A stretch of 64,000 bases of DNA. Origin: a virus. The DNA lies in IMG/VR virus record IMGVR_UViG_3300043256_000236, positions 58,945 through 122,944 of that record; one strand, written 5' to 3'. The stretch's first letter is position 1. Every line of letters starts with the position of its first letter. The notes below the pieces were generated by a model. It had not been told where the DNA came from, did not search any database, and worked only from the letters and a program-made list of their open reading frames with translations. The translations under genes were made by a program, and so were the position numbers. Below, in pieces: positions 1-8,273 of this stretch.

Positions 1-1
1 A

Positions 2-454
2 ATAGCAGAAAATCAGAAGTTTAAGTTCTTGCTGGTTAGATGTGTAATGAAGGATAATCAGCCATTTTTCAAGAATATGAGTGATTATGATAGTAGACAA
101 AATGAAAAGTCTTCGGTTGATGTGGCTGATGCCCTGGCAACTAAGTTATATGGATATGACAGTAAAACTGAATCCAATTTGACAGAAAATCAGTGGTTAA
201 AACAATTTGAGTTTGCTGATGATAGTGGTCGGTTGATCGACCTGGAAAAACGTTTGATAGACGTGGATGGTAATCTGATAAATGATGAGGGACGATTGGT
301 AGATGCAGCTGGTAGTCTAGTTGATAACAAGGGACGACCAGTAGATGAAAATGGTGAGTTTATAGTCGAGGCAAAGCCTTTTTTGGACGATAAAACAGGC
401 AAGCCAATAGAGTCGGATTGTAAGAAATCTGCTAAGAAGAAGAAAAAAAGATAA
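2..454 (+). CDS. C-terminal part of a tail-assembly-chaperone-like protein (5' end outside window)
   Basis: The reading frame is open from base 2 with no stop before 452-454, so this is probably the end of a longer gene; TTG at 29 and ATG at 47 are possible starts but neither has a clear ribosome site. The visible part has an ordinary N-terminal stretch, seven tandem 7-residue repeats, then a Lys-rich tail. It sits directly upstream of the tape-measure gene, where tail-assembly chaperones usually lie; that position is the only functional evidence. A run of seven A at 443-449 just before the stop could allow slippage, and many chaperone genes of this type use frameshifting, but no canonical in-phase slippery heptamer is present. 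Confidence 0.6.
   Translation: MAENQKFKFLLVRCVMKDNQPFFKNMSDYDSRQNEKSSVDVADALATKLYGYDSKTESNLTENQWLKQFEFADDSGRLIDLEKRLIDVDGNLINDEGRLVDAAGSLVDNKGRPVDENGEFIVEAKPFLDDKTGKPIESDCKKSAKKKKKR
221..367 (+). repeat. Seven tandem 7-residue protein repeats
   Basis: The encoded residues read as consecutive heptads DSGRLID, LEKRLID, VDGNLIN, DEGRLVD, AAGSLVD, NKGRPVD and ENGEFIV, so the approximate consensus is xxG-x-L-(I/V)-D. At DNA level the copies have diverged, which suggests an old repeat kept for protein structure rather than a recent expansion. The spacing could form a small beta-solenoid, which is inference. Confidence 0.8.
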
Positions 455-469
455 TTGAAGGTGAGTTGA

Positions 470-3400
470 ATGGCACAGGGTTTCGTTGTTGGTGTCGATT
501 TACGTATACAGCGGGTATTGGGCTTAGACAAGGTCAAGCAACAGCTGTCTAGTATCCAGGGTGTTAGTGGTGGTACGGGTGCTGTACCTGCACAGTTCGA
601 TAAGATATCAAGTTCTGCTTCGAATGCGGCTATAAATACAGCAAAAGTTAACAAGGTTATAGCAGACACTGGGAACAGCGCCCAGACTGCTGGGGGTAAG
701 ATAGGTAATGCTGGAAATAAAGTACAAGGTTTCGGGGATCAACTAGCTCTAGCTGGTAGGCGATACGCTGCTTTCATCGGAGCTACTGCTGTAGCATTCA
801 AGGCCGTACAATTCATAAGTGCTGGTACCAAGGCTGTCATAGAATTTGACAAATCTATGGTCTCTCTGTCTCAAATACTCAGGGTTTCTACCGATCAGTT
901 AGGTGGATTGTCTCAACAATTCTTGGACCTGTCGGTATCTACTGGAACTAGTGCTGCTGAAATTGCTAATGCCGCTAAGCTGTTAGCTCAAGCTGGTTTC
1001 AGAGGTGCGGAATTAACAGAAGCTGTTTCTCAGCTATCCAAAGTACCACTAACCCCCATCTTCGAGAGTATGGATCAAGCTGTTGACGGTGCCATCGCTG
1101 CAATGAGACAGTTTTCTAACGAAGGGCTAACCGTCGAAACAGTGTTTGATAAAATGATAAATGTATCTAATACATACGCTGCTTCATTCCCCGATATCAT
1201 AGAAGGACTCAAGAGGGGTGGTTCAGCATTCCAGGCTATAGGTGGCACTTTAGATGAGTTTATCGCTGCTTTTACAACGATAAGATCCGTCACTAGAGAG
1301 AGTGCTTCTGCTGTTGGTACTTCACTGAAAACACTTTCTACAAGACTGGCTGATCCCAAGATTCTCAAATTCCTAGAAACTAAAAATATTCGCTTACTAG
1401 AAAAGGGTCAATTTGTTGGTCCCTTGGAGGCACTTAAAAGAATCGGAGACGGTCTTGAGAGAACTAAAAGTGTGCAAGAGAAAGTTAGTATAGCTGTACG
1501 GCTGGGCGGTAGACGTCAAGTCAGCCGTTTTCTCGCCTTGTCTCAAAATATGGAAAAGAATAACAAGATTTTAGAAACATCAAAAAATTCATACGGAGCA
1601 TTTAGTGAAGTCGCAGAAAAGGGATTACAGGCCATCAGTGTAAAAATTGATATTCTTGTAGCAAAATCCAAAAAATTAGCCATAGAATTAGGCGAAAATT
1701 TATTCATACCATTTGTTACTGGTTTAACGAACGCCTCCACCGCAGCTATAGCGCTACTTTCGGCACTACAACCACTCCTTCCTATATTAGCCACTGTTGG
1801 TACACTAGTAGCCGGGACAGCTATTACAAAAGGTATAGGAAAGTTTCTTGGACCTCGCATAGCCAACCTTGCTGGTCCTGCAGCTTTTACCGCCGCAGGT
1901 GGTGGCATCAAAGGAGCTAAAACGGCCTTGGGTTCTAGTCCATTTGTTCAGGCTGGTTTACTAATTGCCGCAGCTGAAGTTACTGCATCGTTTTTGCGAA
2001 CATCCGATGGTGCGGATACTTTTGCTTCGACACTAGTATCATCTACGGCGCTTATAGCTGCTGCCATTGCCATCTTCAGACAACAAACAATAGCACAATT
2101 TGCTACCGGTGGAGGATTATTACCTAGTTTGGGTAAGTTTGGAGCAATCGCTACTATCGGGGCTATAGCTTTGCCGTTGGCAATAAATGCTGCTCACAAC
2201 AGTGCCCAGGAATTATCTAATAAAATAATTGAAAGTGCTGTGTTATCTATAAAAAGGATCGATATTCAACCAGCTGATCCCCAGTCACTTCAAAAGGGAT
2301 TAAGTGATTTATATAATAGTATAGGGCAAAGTGTCCGAGAATTAACCAAAAGCGCTAATGTAAATAGCGAACCAAGTATAAAAAAATCTCTCGCAAGTGT
2401 TGGTCGTTTGGTTTCGAATATTGTCGAAGGAGATTACGCTACCCTTGGGAAACTGGGAGGTCTAACTGAGCGTAATGTTAGAGATCAAGTTAAGGAAATC
2501 ATAGATAAAAGTCCAAAGATAGTTGAAGATATTCTGAAGGGTATCAGTCAGAGTATGGTTGACATAACAGGAAGAATTGATACGACAGAATCAGCAGGAC
2601 GAGATAGGTTGATTGGCCAAGGGTTGAGACTCGGATTAAACAGAAAACAGGCTGGTAATTTTTCCGAAGTAATCATAGAGTCTGTCGGTGGGTTGGAAAC
2701 TTGGTTGAAATTAATTCGTAAGAATACAACATCTATACAGAACGAAATACGATCTAGAGAGCAATTAATACAATTAACCAAAATTTTTATACCACCAAAA
2801 CTAGTTGGACAACTACAGCAATTTTCACACGCTGTAGATAAAACCGTCAGGGCTATCAGTACATCTTCTAGGGCATTTTCGTCACAAATATCTGAAATAT
2901 CAGGGGGAGTCAGGCCTCCTTCATTTGATTTTGATTTTGGGGCAGAACAAATTCGAGGGCTTATTAGTTCGAATGGTCTTAAGGATGTTTTTTCATTGAC
3001 TCCAGATATCCCTAAATTTGTAAGTGGTATGAAAGATATCGATAATCTAATAGATCAGTTCATATTAACGATTAGTAGTCTGCCGTCTGATGCTGATTTT
3101 ATTGGAGAAACTGATAGGTTTTTGGATGTCAGAGCCCCTCAGGCTATCAAAGATAATTTCGGTAAATTTTTCGATACTATTGCCCAGGATCTTGTAGAAG
3201 TTTCTGAGGGAAAGTTAATAACTGCTGATGAAATTAAGGATAGATTCCGTAAAGAATTTGCTGATTTAGGCACGGGAGCTAGTGATGCTGTCGTTGAAAA
3301 TGTTAGAAAATTCTTGCAAGGTACTTTCGCACAGATACAGGATGAACTTAGTCGGTTAGGTACCATTAGGGGATTTGAAGCTGCCGTCTCCGTGAGACCA

Positions 3401-4720
3401 GAAAGTCAGGCAGATTTTCTAAGGACACAATTAATGCGTTCTGGGATAAATGCAGGAGGTGTTTCCGCGGCAGATCAACAAGTGAGACAAAGAGGAACTA
3501 TCAGTGAACTAGATCTGATAAGGAGGGAACAGAATGCACGTGTTGGTGGACGTAACCGCTTGAGTCTTCCCACACCAGAACAAGGATTCTTCGAGGGTAG
3601 AGGACAAGGTCTAGTCGATATAGCAGGCGACGAATCAGTTCGTCGACAAGTTCGTGAGAGTTTTGCGAGTATGACCATAGTATTATCGGAAGCACGTAAA
3701 AGTTTGTCTGGATTAAAACCAGGTGCTGAAGGATTTGTTTTTGCTGCGGAAAGAGCCAAGGAATTAGGACGTCAAGTGATAGAACTACAGGTTAGTTTAC
3801 AAGCATTGGATCAAGCGACAAGTGCCGCTGCTGCGTCAGAATTAGAAACGTTAAAAAGAAGGCAAAAATTTGATGTTATACAGAAGCAGGCCGGTCTTGT
3901 CGGGAGAGTAACACCCCTAAGAGGCGAAAGAATTATATTCGACCTACAGAAAAAACACCTACAGGAACAAGCGGAATTACAAAACAGATATGATGTTATC
4001 ATAGAAAAAGATCACGCTCTCAGAGTAGACTTAGCTAGAGAGATTAGCGATATCAACCAGGTTGAATCACAAGAATTTGGAAGGTCAGTGAATTCTTTTG
4101 CTGAATCTACCCGCATACATATTACTGCTGCCGAACTAATGCACAAATCCATAGCTGATTTTGGACAATCAGTTATTGATTTCAAAAATCTCAGCACAAA
4201 TACATTACCACTAGGGAATGATTCTACTAATAGCATCACTAATGAACAAATAAGGTCGGGTGGTTTTAGCAGATCACAAGATACATCAAATGCTCAGATA
4301 ATAGGTGAAGATACCGACCAGGCGATACAACAAGAAATGCTAGATATTATGAATCGCGTCATAGAAGGACAAAATAAAGAATCTAGAGAATCTATTGACA
4401 GAGAAACTACTAAAGCTACTGGCTCGGACAAGTCGCGTGACGAACAAGGTGTGAAAATTGCACAACTGACAGAAAGTTTGAACAACCTACACGGTATTCT
4501 TAGTGAACCAAATGAGTTAAAGTTGGTAACAGATCAACGTATAGATTTAGATATATCGACCCTACCATCAGATATATCCGCTGAGATTCGTCCCCTCCTA
4601 GTAGCTGCTGCTACGCTTGCTGCGGAGACAGTATCTAGAAAAGTTATGGAGAGCTTAGCATCTAAGGGCGATTCTGAATTGTCGATAGCAGCGACAGATG
4701 TAGCGCAGGAGTTAGAATAA
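470..4720 (+). CDS. Phage tail tape-measure protein
   Basis: At 1416 residues this is the longest gene in the window. Tape-measure proteins set tail length and are threaded through the tail tube. The N-terminal third resembles the TP901-type minor tail/tape-measure domain: a fusion-like helix leads into VIEFDKSMVSLSQILRVS, followed by helical segments around residues 120-330. The middle has several hydrophobic helices (about residues 415-560), as expected for a protein that may reach the host membrane. The C-terminal half is charged and predicted helical. The ribosome site AAGGTGAG precedes ATG 470. It lies between the chaperone candidate and baseplate/fibre-type genes, the standard order. 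Confidence 0.9.
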   Translation: MAQGFVVGVDLRIQRVLGLDKVKQQLSSIQGVSGGTGAVPAQFDKISSSASNAAINTAKVNKVIADTGNSAQTAGGKIGNAGNKVQGFGDQLALAGRRYAAFIGATAVAFKAVQFISAGTKAVIEFDKSMVSLSQILRVSTDQLGGLSQQFLDLSVSTGTSAAEIANAAKLLAQAGFRGAELTEAVSQLSKVPLTPIFESMDQAVDGAIAAMRQFSNEGLTVETVFDKMINVSNTYAASFPDIIEGLKRGGSAFQAIGGTLDEFIAAFTTIRSVTRESASAVGTSLKTLSTRLADPKILKFLETKNIRLLEKGQFVGPLEALKRIGDGLERTKSVQEKVSIAVRLGGRRQVSRFLALSQNMEKNNKILETSKNSYGAFSEVAEKGLQAISVKIDILVAKSKKLAIELGENLFIPFVTGLTNASTAAIALLSALQPLLPILATVGTLVAGTAITKGIGKFLGPRIANLAGPAAFTAAGGGIKGAKTALGSSPFVQAGLLIAAAEVTASFLRTSDGADTFASTLVSSTALIAAAIAIFRQQTIAQFATGGGLLPSLGKFGAIATIGAIALPLAINAAHNSAQELSNKIIESAVLSIKRIDIQPADPQSLQKGLSDLYNSIGQSVRELTKSANVNSEPSIKKSLASVGRLVSNIVEGDYATLGKLGGLTERNVRDQVKEIIDKSPKIVEDILKGISQSMVDITGRIDTTESAGRDRLIGQGLRLGLNRKQAGNFSEVIIESVGGLETWLKLIRKNTTSIQNEIRSREQLIQLTKIFIPPKLVGQLQQFSHAVDKTVRAISTSSRAFSSQISEISGGVRPPSFDFDFGAEQIRGLISSNGLKDVFSLTPDIPKFVSGMKDIDNLIDQFILTISSLPSDADFIGETDRFLDVRAPQAIKDNFGKFFDTIAQDLVEVSEGKLITADEIKDRFRKEFADLGTGASDAVVENVRKFLQGTFAQIQDELSRLGTIRGFEAAVSVRPESQADFLRTQLMRSGINAGGVSAADQQVRQRGTISELDLIRREQNARVGGRNRLSLPTPEQGFFEGRGQGLVDIAGDESVRRQVRESFASMTIVLSEARKSLSGLKPGAEGFVFAAERAKELGRQVIELQVSLQALDQATSAAAASELETLKRRQKFDVIQKQAGLVGRVTPLRGERIIFDLQKKHLQEQAELQNRYDVIIEKDHALRVDLAREISDINQVESQEFGRSVNSFAESTRIHITAAELMHKSIADFGQSVIDFKNLSTNTLPLGNDSTNSITNEQIRSGGFSRSQDTSNAQIIGEDTDQAIQQEMLDIMNRVIEGQNKESRESIDRETTKATGSDKSRDEQGVKIAQLTESLNNLHGILSEPNELKLVTDQRIDLDISTLPSDISAEIRPLLVAAATLAAETVSRKVMESLASKGDSELSIAATDVAQELE

Positions 4721-4721
4721 A

Positions 4722-6530
4722 ATGCCTTCTGGATTGTTACATGACGAAAATGTAATCTTCTATCATCCATTGGATGATTTTACTGAATATACCAAGGGTC
4801 TAGCGTGGACTTCCCTGGATAGCAGCTCAAGTTTCGTTCCTGGAATATTGGTCAGTGGTATCAAGCTTGATCCAGGTGAGGCGTTTGAAAGAATAGTATA
4901 CCCTGCTTCTACGTATGATTCAATAGAAAATGCAAGTGGTCTAACTGCCTCTGTTTGGGTTAGTGGTTTCCTGACCTCAGACACCGTCCAAAGATTAGTA
5001 AATATAGGAATAGCCGACGACACTATCCCCGCCGAAAGAAACGACGCAATATTATACAAGATTGGAACTACTGATGGATTTAATTCCGCTGGTAGACTCG
5101 ATGGTACTTTTGGGTCTAAAGTATGGTCACCACCACCAACTAACGATACCGATTGGCATTTTTTCGTAATAGACCTTAGGTATGAAGGAACTGGGTGGAG
5201 ACATCGAGTTAGTTTGGATGGTGCGGATTGGTTGGACTTAGGAGTTAGCGCACACGGTGGAGATATCGCGACCGCAGACTCTAGGCCAATTATAAGAATA
5301 GATGATAGTACTACTGCCACGATCGTAGTAGATGAAGTTGTTTTCTGGGGAGATAACAACCTTTTTACTGCTCAAGAACTATCTAATTTATATGAATTAT
5401 ACAACACTTATAACACTACAATGGACCAATATACCTCGATTTTTGCAACCCCAGCAAGTGGAGGAATAGATCTTTTTGTCAATGGCCATGCAAGTTCTTA
5501 TGGAAGTATTTCTCTCTATATACCAGCACAGTATGAGACGGGATCAATAGATCTGTTTCTAGCTTCTTCGCCACCAACCAGCGGTAGTGTAGACAACTTT
5601 ATACACGGACACCTAGCCGTATTAGATAACAAAGATCAATACATCAAAGGGCACGAATCTGTTTCTGGTGAAGTAGACTTGTATATAAATGCAATACTTG
5701 GCTCGTCGTCACCTCTGTACATACGGGGTCCGTTACCATCATCAAGTTCTTTGGATAATATCATTACGGGACATATTGCCGTATCTGGTGAATTCTCATT
5801 GTTCGTTGATGGCGGGACTATCATCAATGCATTTGTAGGTGTCAATGATAACATAGAATCTGATATTGTGGACTTATTCGTCCATGGTGTCCCGTCTGGT
5901 TCTAGTCCAACTACCTCATACACCAATAATTCAATAGGATTATTTATAAGCGACGACGGAGATAATGACACACTAACTTTCAATCGTAACTCGTTTGTGC
6001 GAGTGGACGATCCAATATCTACGCCAAGTAGTGGTGCGTGGACGTCATTTGTAAAGGTTGGTAACTCTACAAATAACACAATGAATTTATATACCAATGG
6101 TCATGCTTCTGGTGAGCAACCGAATGGCATTTTAGTCACCAATTCGTTCTCAACATTTATAGAAGGTTTGTCTACGAATAGTGGAGACCAGGGATTATTA
6201 GAGGACGGTTTTTCTTTTATAGCTGAGCAAACAGCCAGTTTTGCTAAGGTGTACGATGGAGTCAGTAACGGATTTAATCTATATACATCCGGAGTAATAC
6301 CTGTGGCACCACCGTCAGCGGTTTTGGATATGTTCGTGTTTGGTATTACTGGAACTGAGTCTGGTTTTTTTGATTATTATGTAAAAGGCAAGGCGGCTGT
6401 GTATAATGATATAGACCTATTTGTTTTCGGCATAATTGGATTACCATCCGACAGTGTCTCTTTGTATCTGGAAGTAACTGCTACTGGGGTATTAAATTCA
6501 AGCAATAATGTCTATATACATGGTTATTAA
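4722..6530 (+). CDS. LamG-like tail protein with C-terminal repeat solenoid
   Basis: 602 residues; its start codon is one base after the tape-measure stop, so translation is likely coupled. Residues about 1-230 look like a concanavalin A/LamG jelly roll of the kind that binds sugars or forms a structural cap: the pattern VIFYHPLDDFTEY, later WHFFVIDLRYEG and ending VVDEVVFWGDN. From about residue 245 to the last residue the protein is built of some twenty short repeats of the type x-L-(F/Y)-(V/I)-x-G-(H/x) every 13-20 residues. Likely a distal tail or receptor-contact protein exposed on the virion. Not matched to a named family; the LamG call is by pattern. Confidence 0.65.
   Translation: MPSGLLHDENVIFYHPLDDFTEYTKGLAWTSLDSSSSFVPGILVSGIKLDPGEAFERIVYPASTYDSIENASGLTASVWVSGFLTSDTVQRLVNIGIADDTIPAERNDAILYKIGTTDGFNSAGRLDGTFGSKVWSPPPTNDTDWHFFVIDLRYEGTGWRHRVSLDGADWLDLGVSAHGGDIATADSRPIIRIDDSTTATIVVDEVVFWGDNNLFTAQELSNLYELYNTYNTTMDQYTSIFATPASGGIDLFVNGHASSYGSISLYIPAQYETGSIDLFLASSPPTSGSVDNFIHGHLAVLDNKDQYIKGHESVSGEVDLYINAILGSSSPLYIRGPLPSSSSLDNIITGHIAVSGEFSLFVDGGTIINAFVGVNDNIESDIVDLFVHGVPSGSSPTTSYTNNSIGLFISDDGDNDTLTFNRNSFVRVDDPISTPSSGAWTSFVKVGNSTNNTMNLYTNGHASGEQPNGILVTNSFSTFIEGLSTNSGDQGLLEDGFSFIAEQTASFAKVYDGVSNGFNLYTSGVIPVAPPSAVLDMFVFGITGTESGFFDYYVKGKAAVYNDIDLFVFGIIGLPSDSVSLYLEVTATGVLNSSNNVYIHGY
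5465..6530 (+). repeat. About twenty degenerate LFVxGH-type protein repeats
   Basis: Successive units read DLFVNGHASS, SLYIPAQ, DLFLASS, DNFIHGHLAV, DQYIKGHESV, DLYINAI, PLYIRGP, DNIITGHIAV, SLFVDGG, DLFVHGV, GLFISDD, then NLYTNGHASG, STFIEGL, NLYTSGV, DMFVFGI, DYYVKGK, DLFVFGI, SLYLEV and NVYIHGY at the exact C-terminus. Each begins with a short beta strand and is followed by a Ser/Gly/Pro-rich turn, which suits a beta-solenoid or fibre. Confidence 0.75.
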
Positions 6531-6548
6531 CATTGGAAAGGTGATGTT

Positions 6549-8261
6549 ATGTCTTTAGTTTACACAAAATCTGATAGTGTAGGAAGAAAAATAATACCAG
6601 CTCCGATAGTATCGATAGCTAAAAGTTACGAGACTAACGACAATGATGTGAAAAAAGGAACTACATACTCCATAGTTCTGAAGGGGACCTTACTGCCGTA
6701 CAATGGAAGCCCCAGTGGATCTTACACAAGTATTTCCGATTCGTTTTGGAACCTTGGTGGATATCCACCAGATCAACAAATAGGGATCATTGGTGGTGAA
6801 CCATTCGATTTATTACTTAGAAAACAAGAGTCTCTGAGGTGGTTATTTAATGAGGATGGTGGTGCTCTAGAATGGCAACCAGCAGGCGGTCAGCCTCCGG
6901 TTAAGTGTTATCCTAAGGTAATATCCATCAATTTCCAAGAAGGACAGTGGGCGGATAGATGTGATTATGAAATATCCTTAACTGCTTCATTAATCTACAT
7001 AAATGGTACAGTGGATTCAGAAGATGATTTTTCTGATGACTTTATATCGTCATCCAACGAAACCTGGTCATTCGAAGAAGTGGATGGTCGGGAAAATAAA
7101 CAATACAAGGTTGTTCACGAGGTAAATGCTAAAGGTAAGTTAGGATATGATTCTGTTGGGCATTTACAAGATGATAAACAGGCGTGGGAAAATGCTAAAG
7201 ATTATGTTGATACCAGAGTTAATGGTATTGTAGATAACGATGTAATGTTCGCATCTTTAGGTGCTATCGATAAAATTACTGGACAATATAGCACAGTTAT
7301 AAAGACCGACCAGGATGGTGGAACATATGGTATTACGGAAGAATGGTTGTTATCAGATGAAACTACCTACGAAGAAAGACAATTTTCCGTAGATTATGAC
7401 CACGTTAAGGATGAATACAACATTACTTATCAAGGAACTATACATGGTGTCACAGCAGATAGTCTCACTGGAGAAGTATCCAACATTGATGTTGCCAAAT
7501 CTAATATTCCAGACATAGCAACGGCTAATGCAACTGCTACGTCATATGTTGGATCACTGTTAGATGGACAGACAATACCCGCCTTCCCTAGTAAAGAGAC
7601 ATTTGCTTTGAACCAACTGGATGGCACGGTATCATTTACATACCAGTGGAACACAGCAGACGACGGTCTATCATATATATCAGATGACTCTCAATTATCA
7701 TACTCAACAGACGACCTACTTCACACATTAACTCTAACCCAGACAGTAAACGGCAAAGGATCAACTCCAAGTTCTCGACTAGTTAATGCACGACAATCGG
7801 TATATAGTAATAGCGAAGCTCTTTTGCAAGCCAAGAGTATCGCCGCAACATCATTGGTTTACAATTTATCGTCTACAGTTCAACTCATTGATCCAAGAGA
7901 AGGAACCATTAAAACTACTTGGGTATGGACTGATAGGGACAGTAATAATTTATCGGTTACAGTTCAAACTCAAGAACAAGTTCCTGTATTAGCTACTATA
8001 CCCATTCCTGGTAGAGCAAATGGTCCAATAATACAAAACATGAATACATTAAGTTCTGAGGTTGTTACTGTAACAATGAAATCTACAAGAAATACTGTGG
8101 GATCTAATCCTAAAATACCACGGAAACCAACCAATTTGGATCCATTATTATATCTTGATCCAGGAACCGTAGTACTTTACGTATTGAGTGATGTTGAAAC
8201 ATGGAATCCAATAACTAGTGCAGCAGAAAGAGTCACGAGATATCTTATAGATACACAATAG
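6549..8261 (+). CDS. Virion structural protein, family not recognised
   Basis: 570 residues, preceded by AAAGGTGATGTT and placed between the repeat-bearing tail protein and another large tail protein, so a structural role is inferred from position. The sequence is rich in beta-forming and Thr/Ser/Asp residues with no membrane segment or signal peptide. The N-terminal 130 residues contain GGYPPDQQIGIIGGEPFDLL and WQPAGGQPPVKCYPKV, a pattern seen in proteins that sit at tail or baseplate interfaces. The middle has repeated beta motifs of the kind VSFTYQW and TIKTTWVW, suggesting Ig-like or other beta-sandwich copies. No enzyme motif is visible. Confidence 0.6.
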   Translation: MSLVYTKSDSVGRKIIPAPIVSIAKSYETNDNDVKKGTTYSIVLKGTLLPYNGSPSGSYTSISDSFWNLGGYPPDQQIGIIGGEPFDLLLRKQESLRWLFNEDGGALEWQPAGGQPPVKCYPKVISINFQEGQWADRCDYEISLTASLIYINGTVDSEDDFSDDFISSSNETWSFEEVDGRENKQYKVVHEVNAKGKLGYDSVGHLQDDKQAWENAKDYVDTRVNGIVDNDVMFASLGAIDKITGQYSTVIKTDQDGGTYGITEEWLLSDETTYEERQFSVDYDHVKDEYNITYQGTIHGVTADSLTGEVSNIDVAKSNIPDIATANATATSYVGSLLDGQTIPAFPSKETFALNQLDGTVSFTYQWNTADDGLSYISDDSQLSYSTDDLLHTLTLTQTVNGKGSTPSSRLVNARQSVYSNSEALLQAKSIAATSLVYNLSSTVQLIDPREGTIKTTWVWTDRDSNNLSVTVQTQEQVPVLATIPIPGRANGPIIQNMNTLSSEVVTVTMKSTRNTVGSNPKIPRKPTNLDPLLYLDPGTVVLYVLSDVETWNPITSAAERVTRYLIDTQ

Positions 8262-8273
8262 GGGGGATTATTA

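Noticed and set aside
190-669. Minus-strand frame of 159 codons opposite the chaperone and tape-measure genes
   Set aside because: Low-complexity product, no ribosome site, lies fully across two well-supported plus-strand genes.
4763-5359. Minus-strand frame of 198 codons opposite the LamG-like tail gene
   Set aside because: Antisense shadow; no ribosome site and no recognisable protein pattern.
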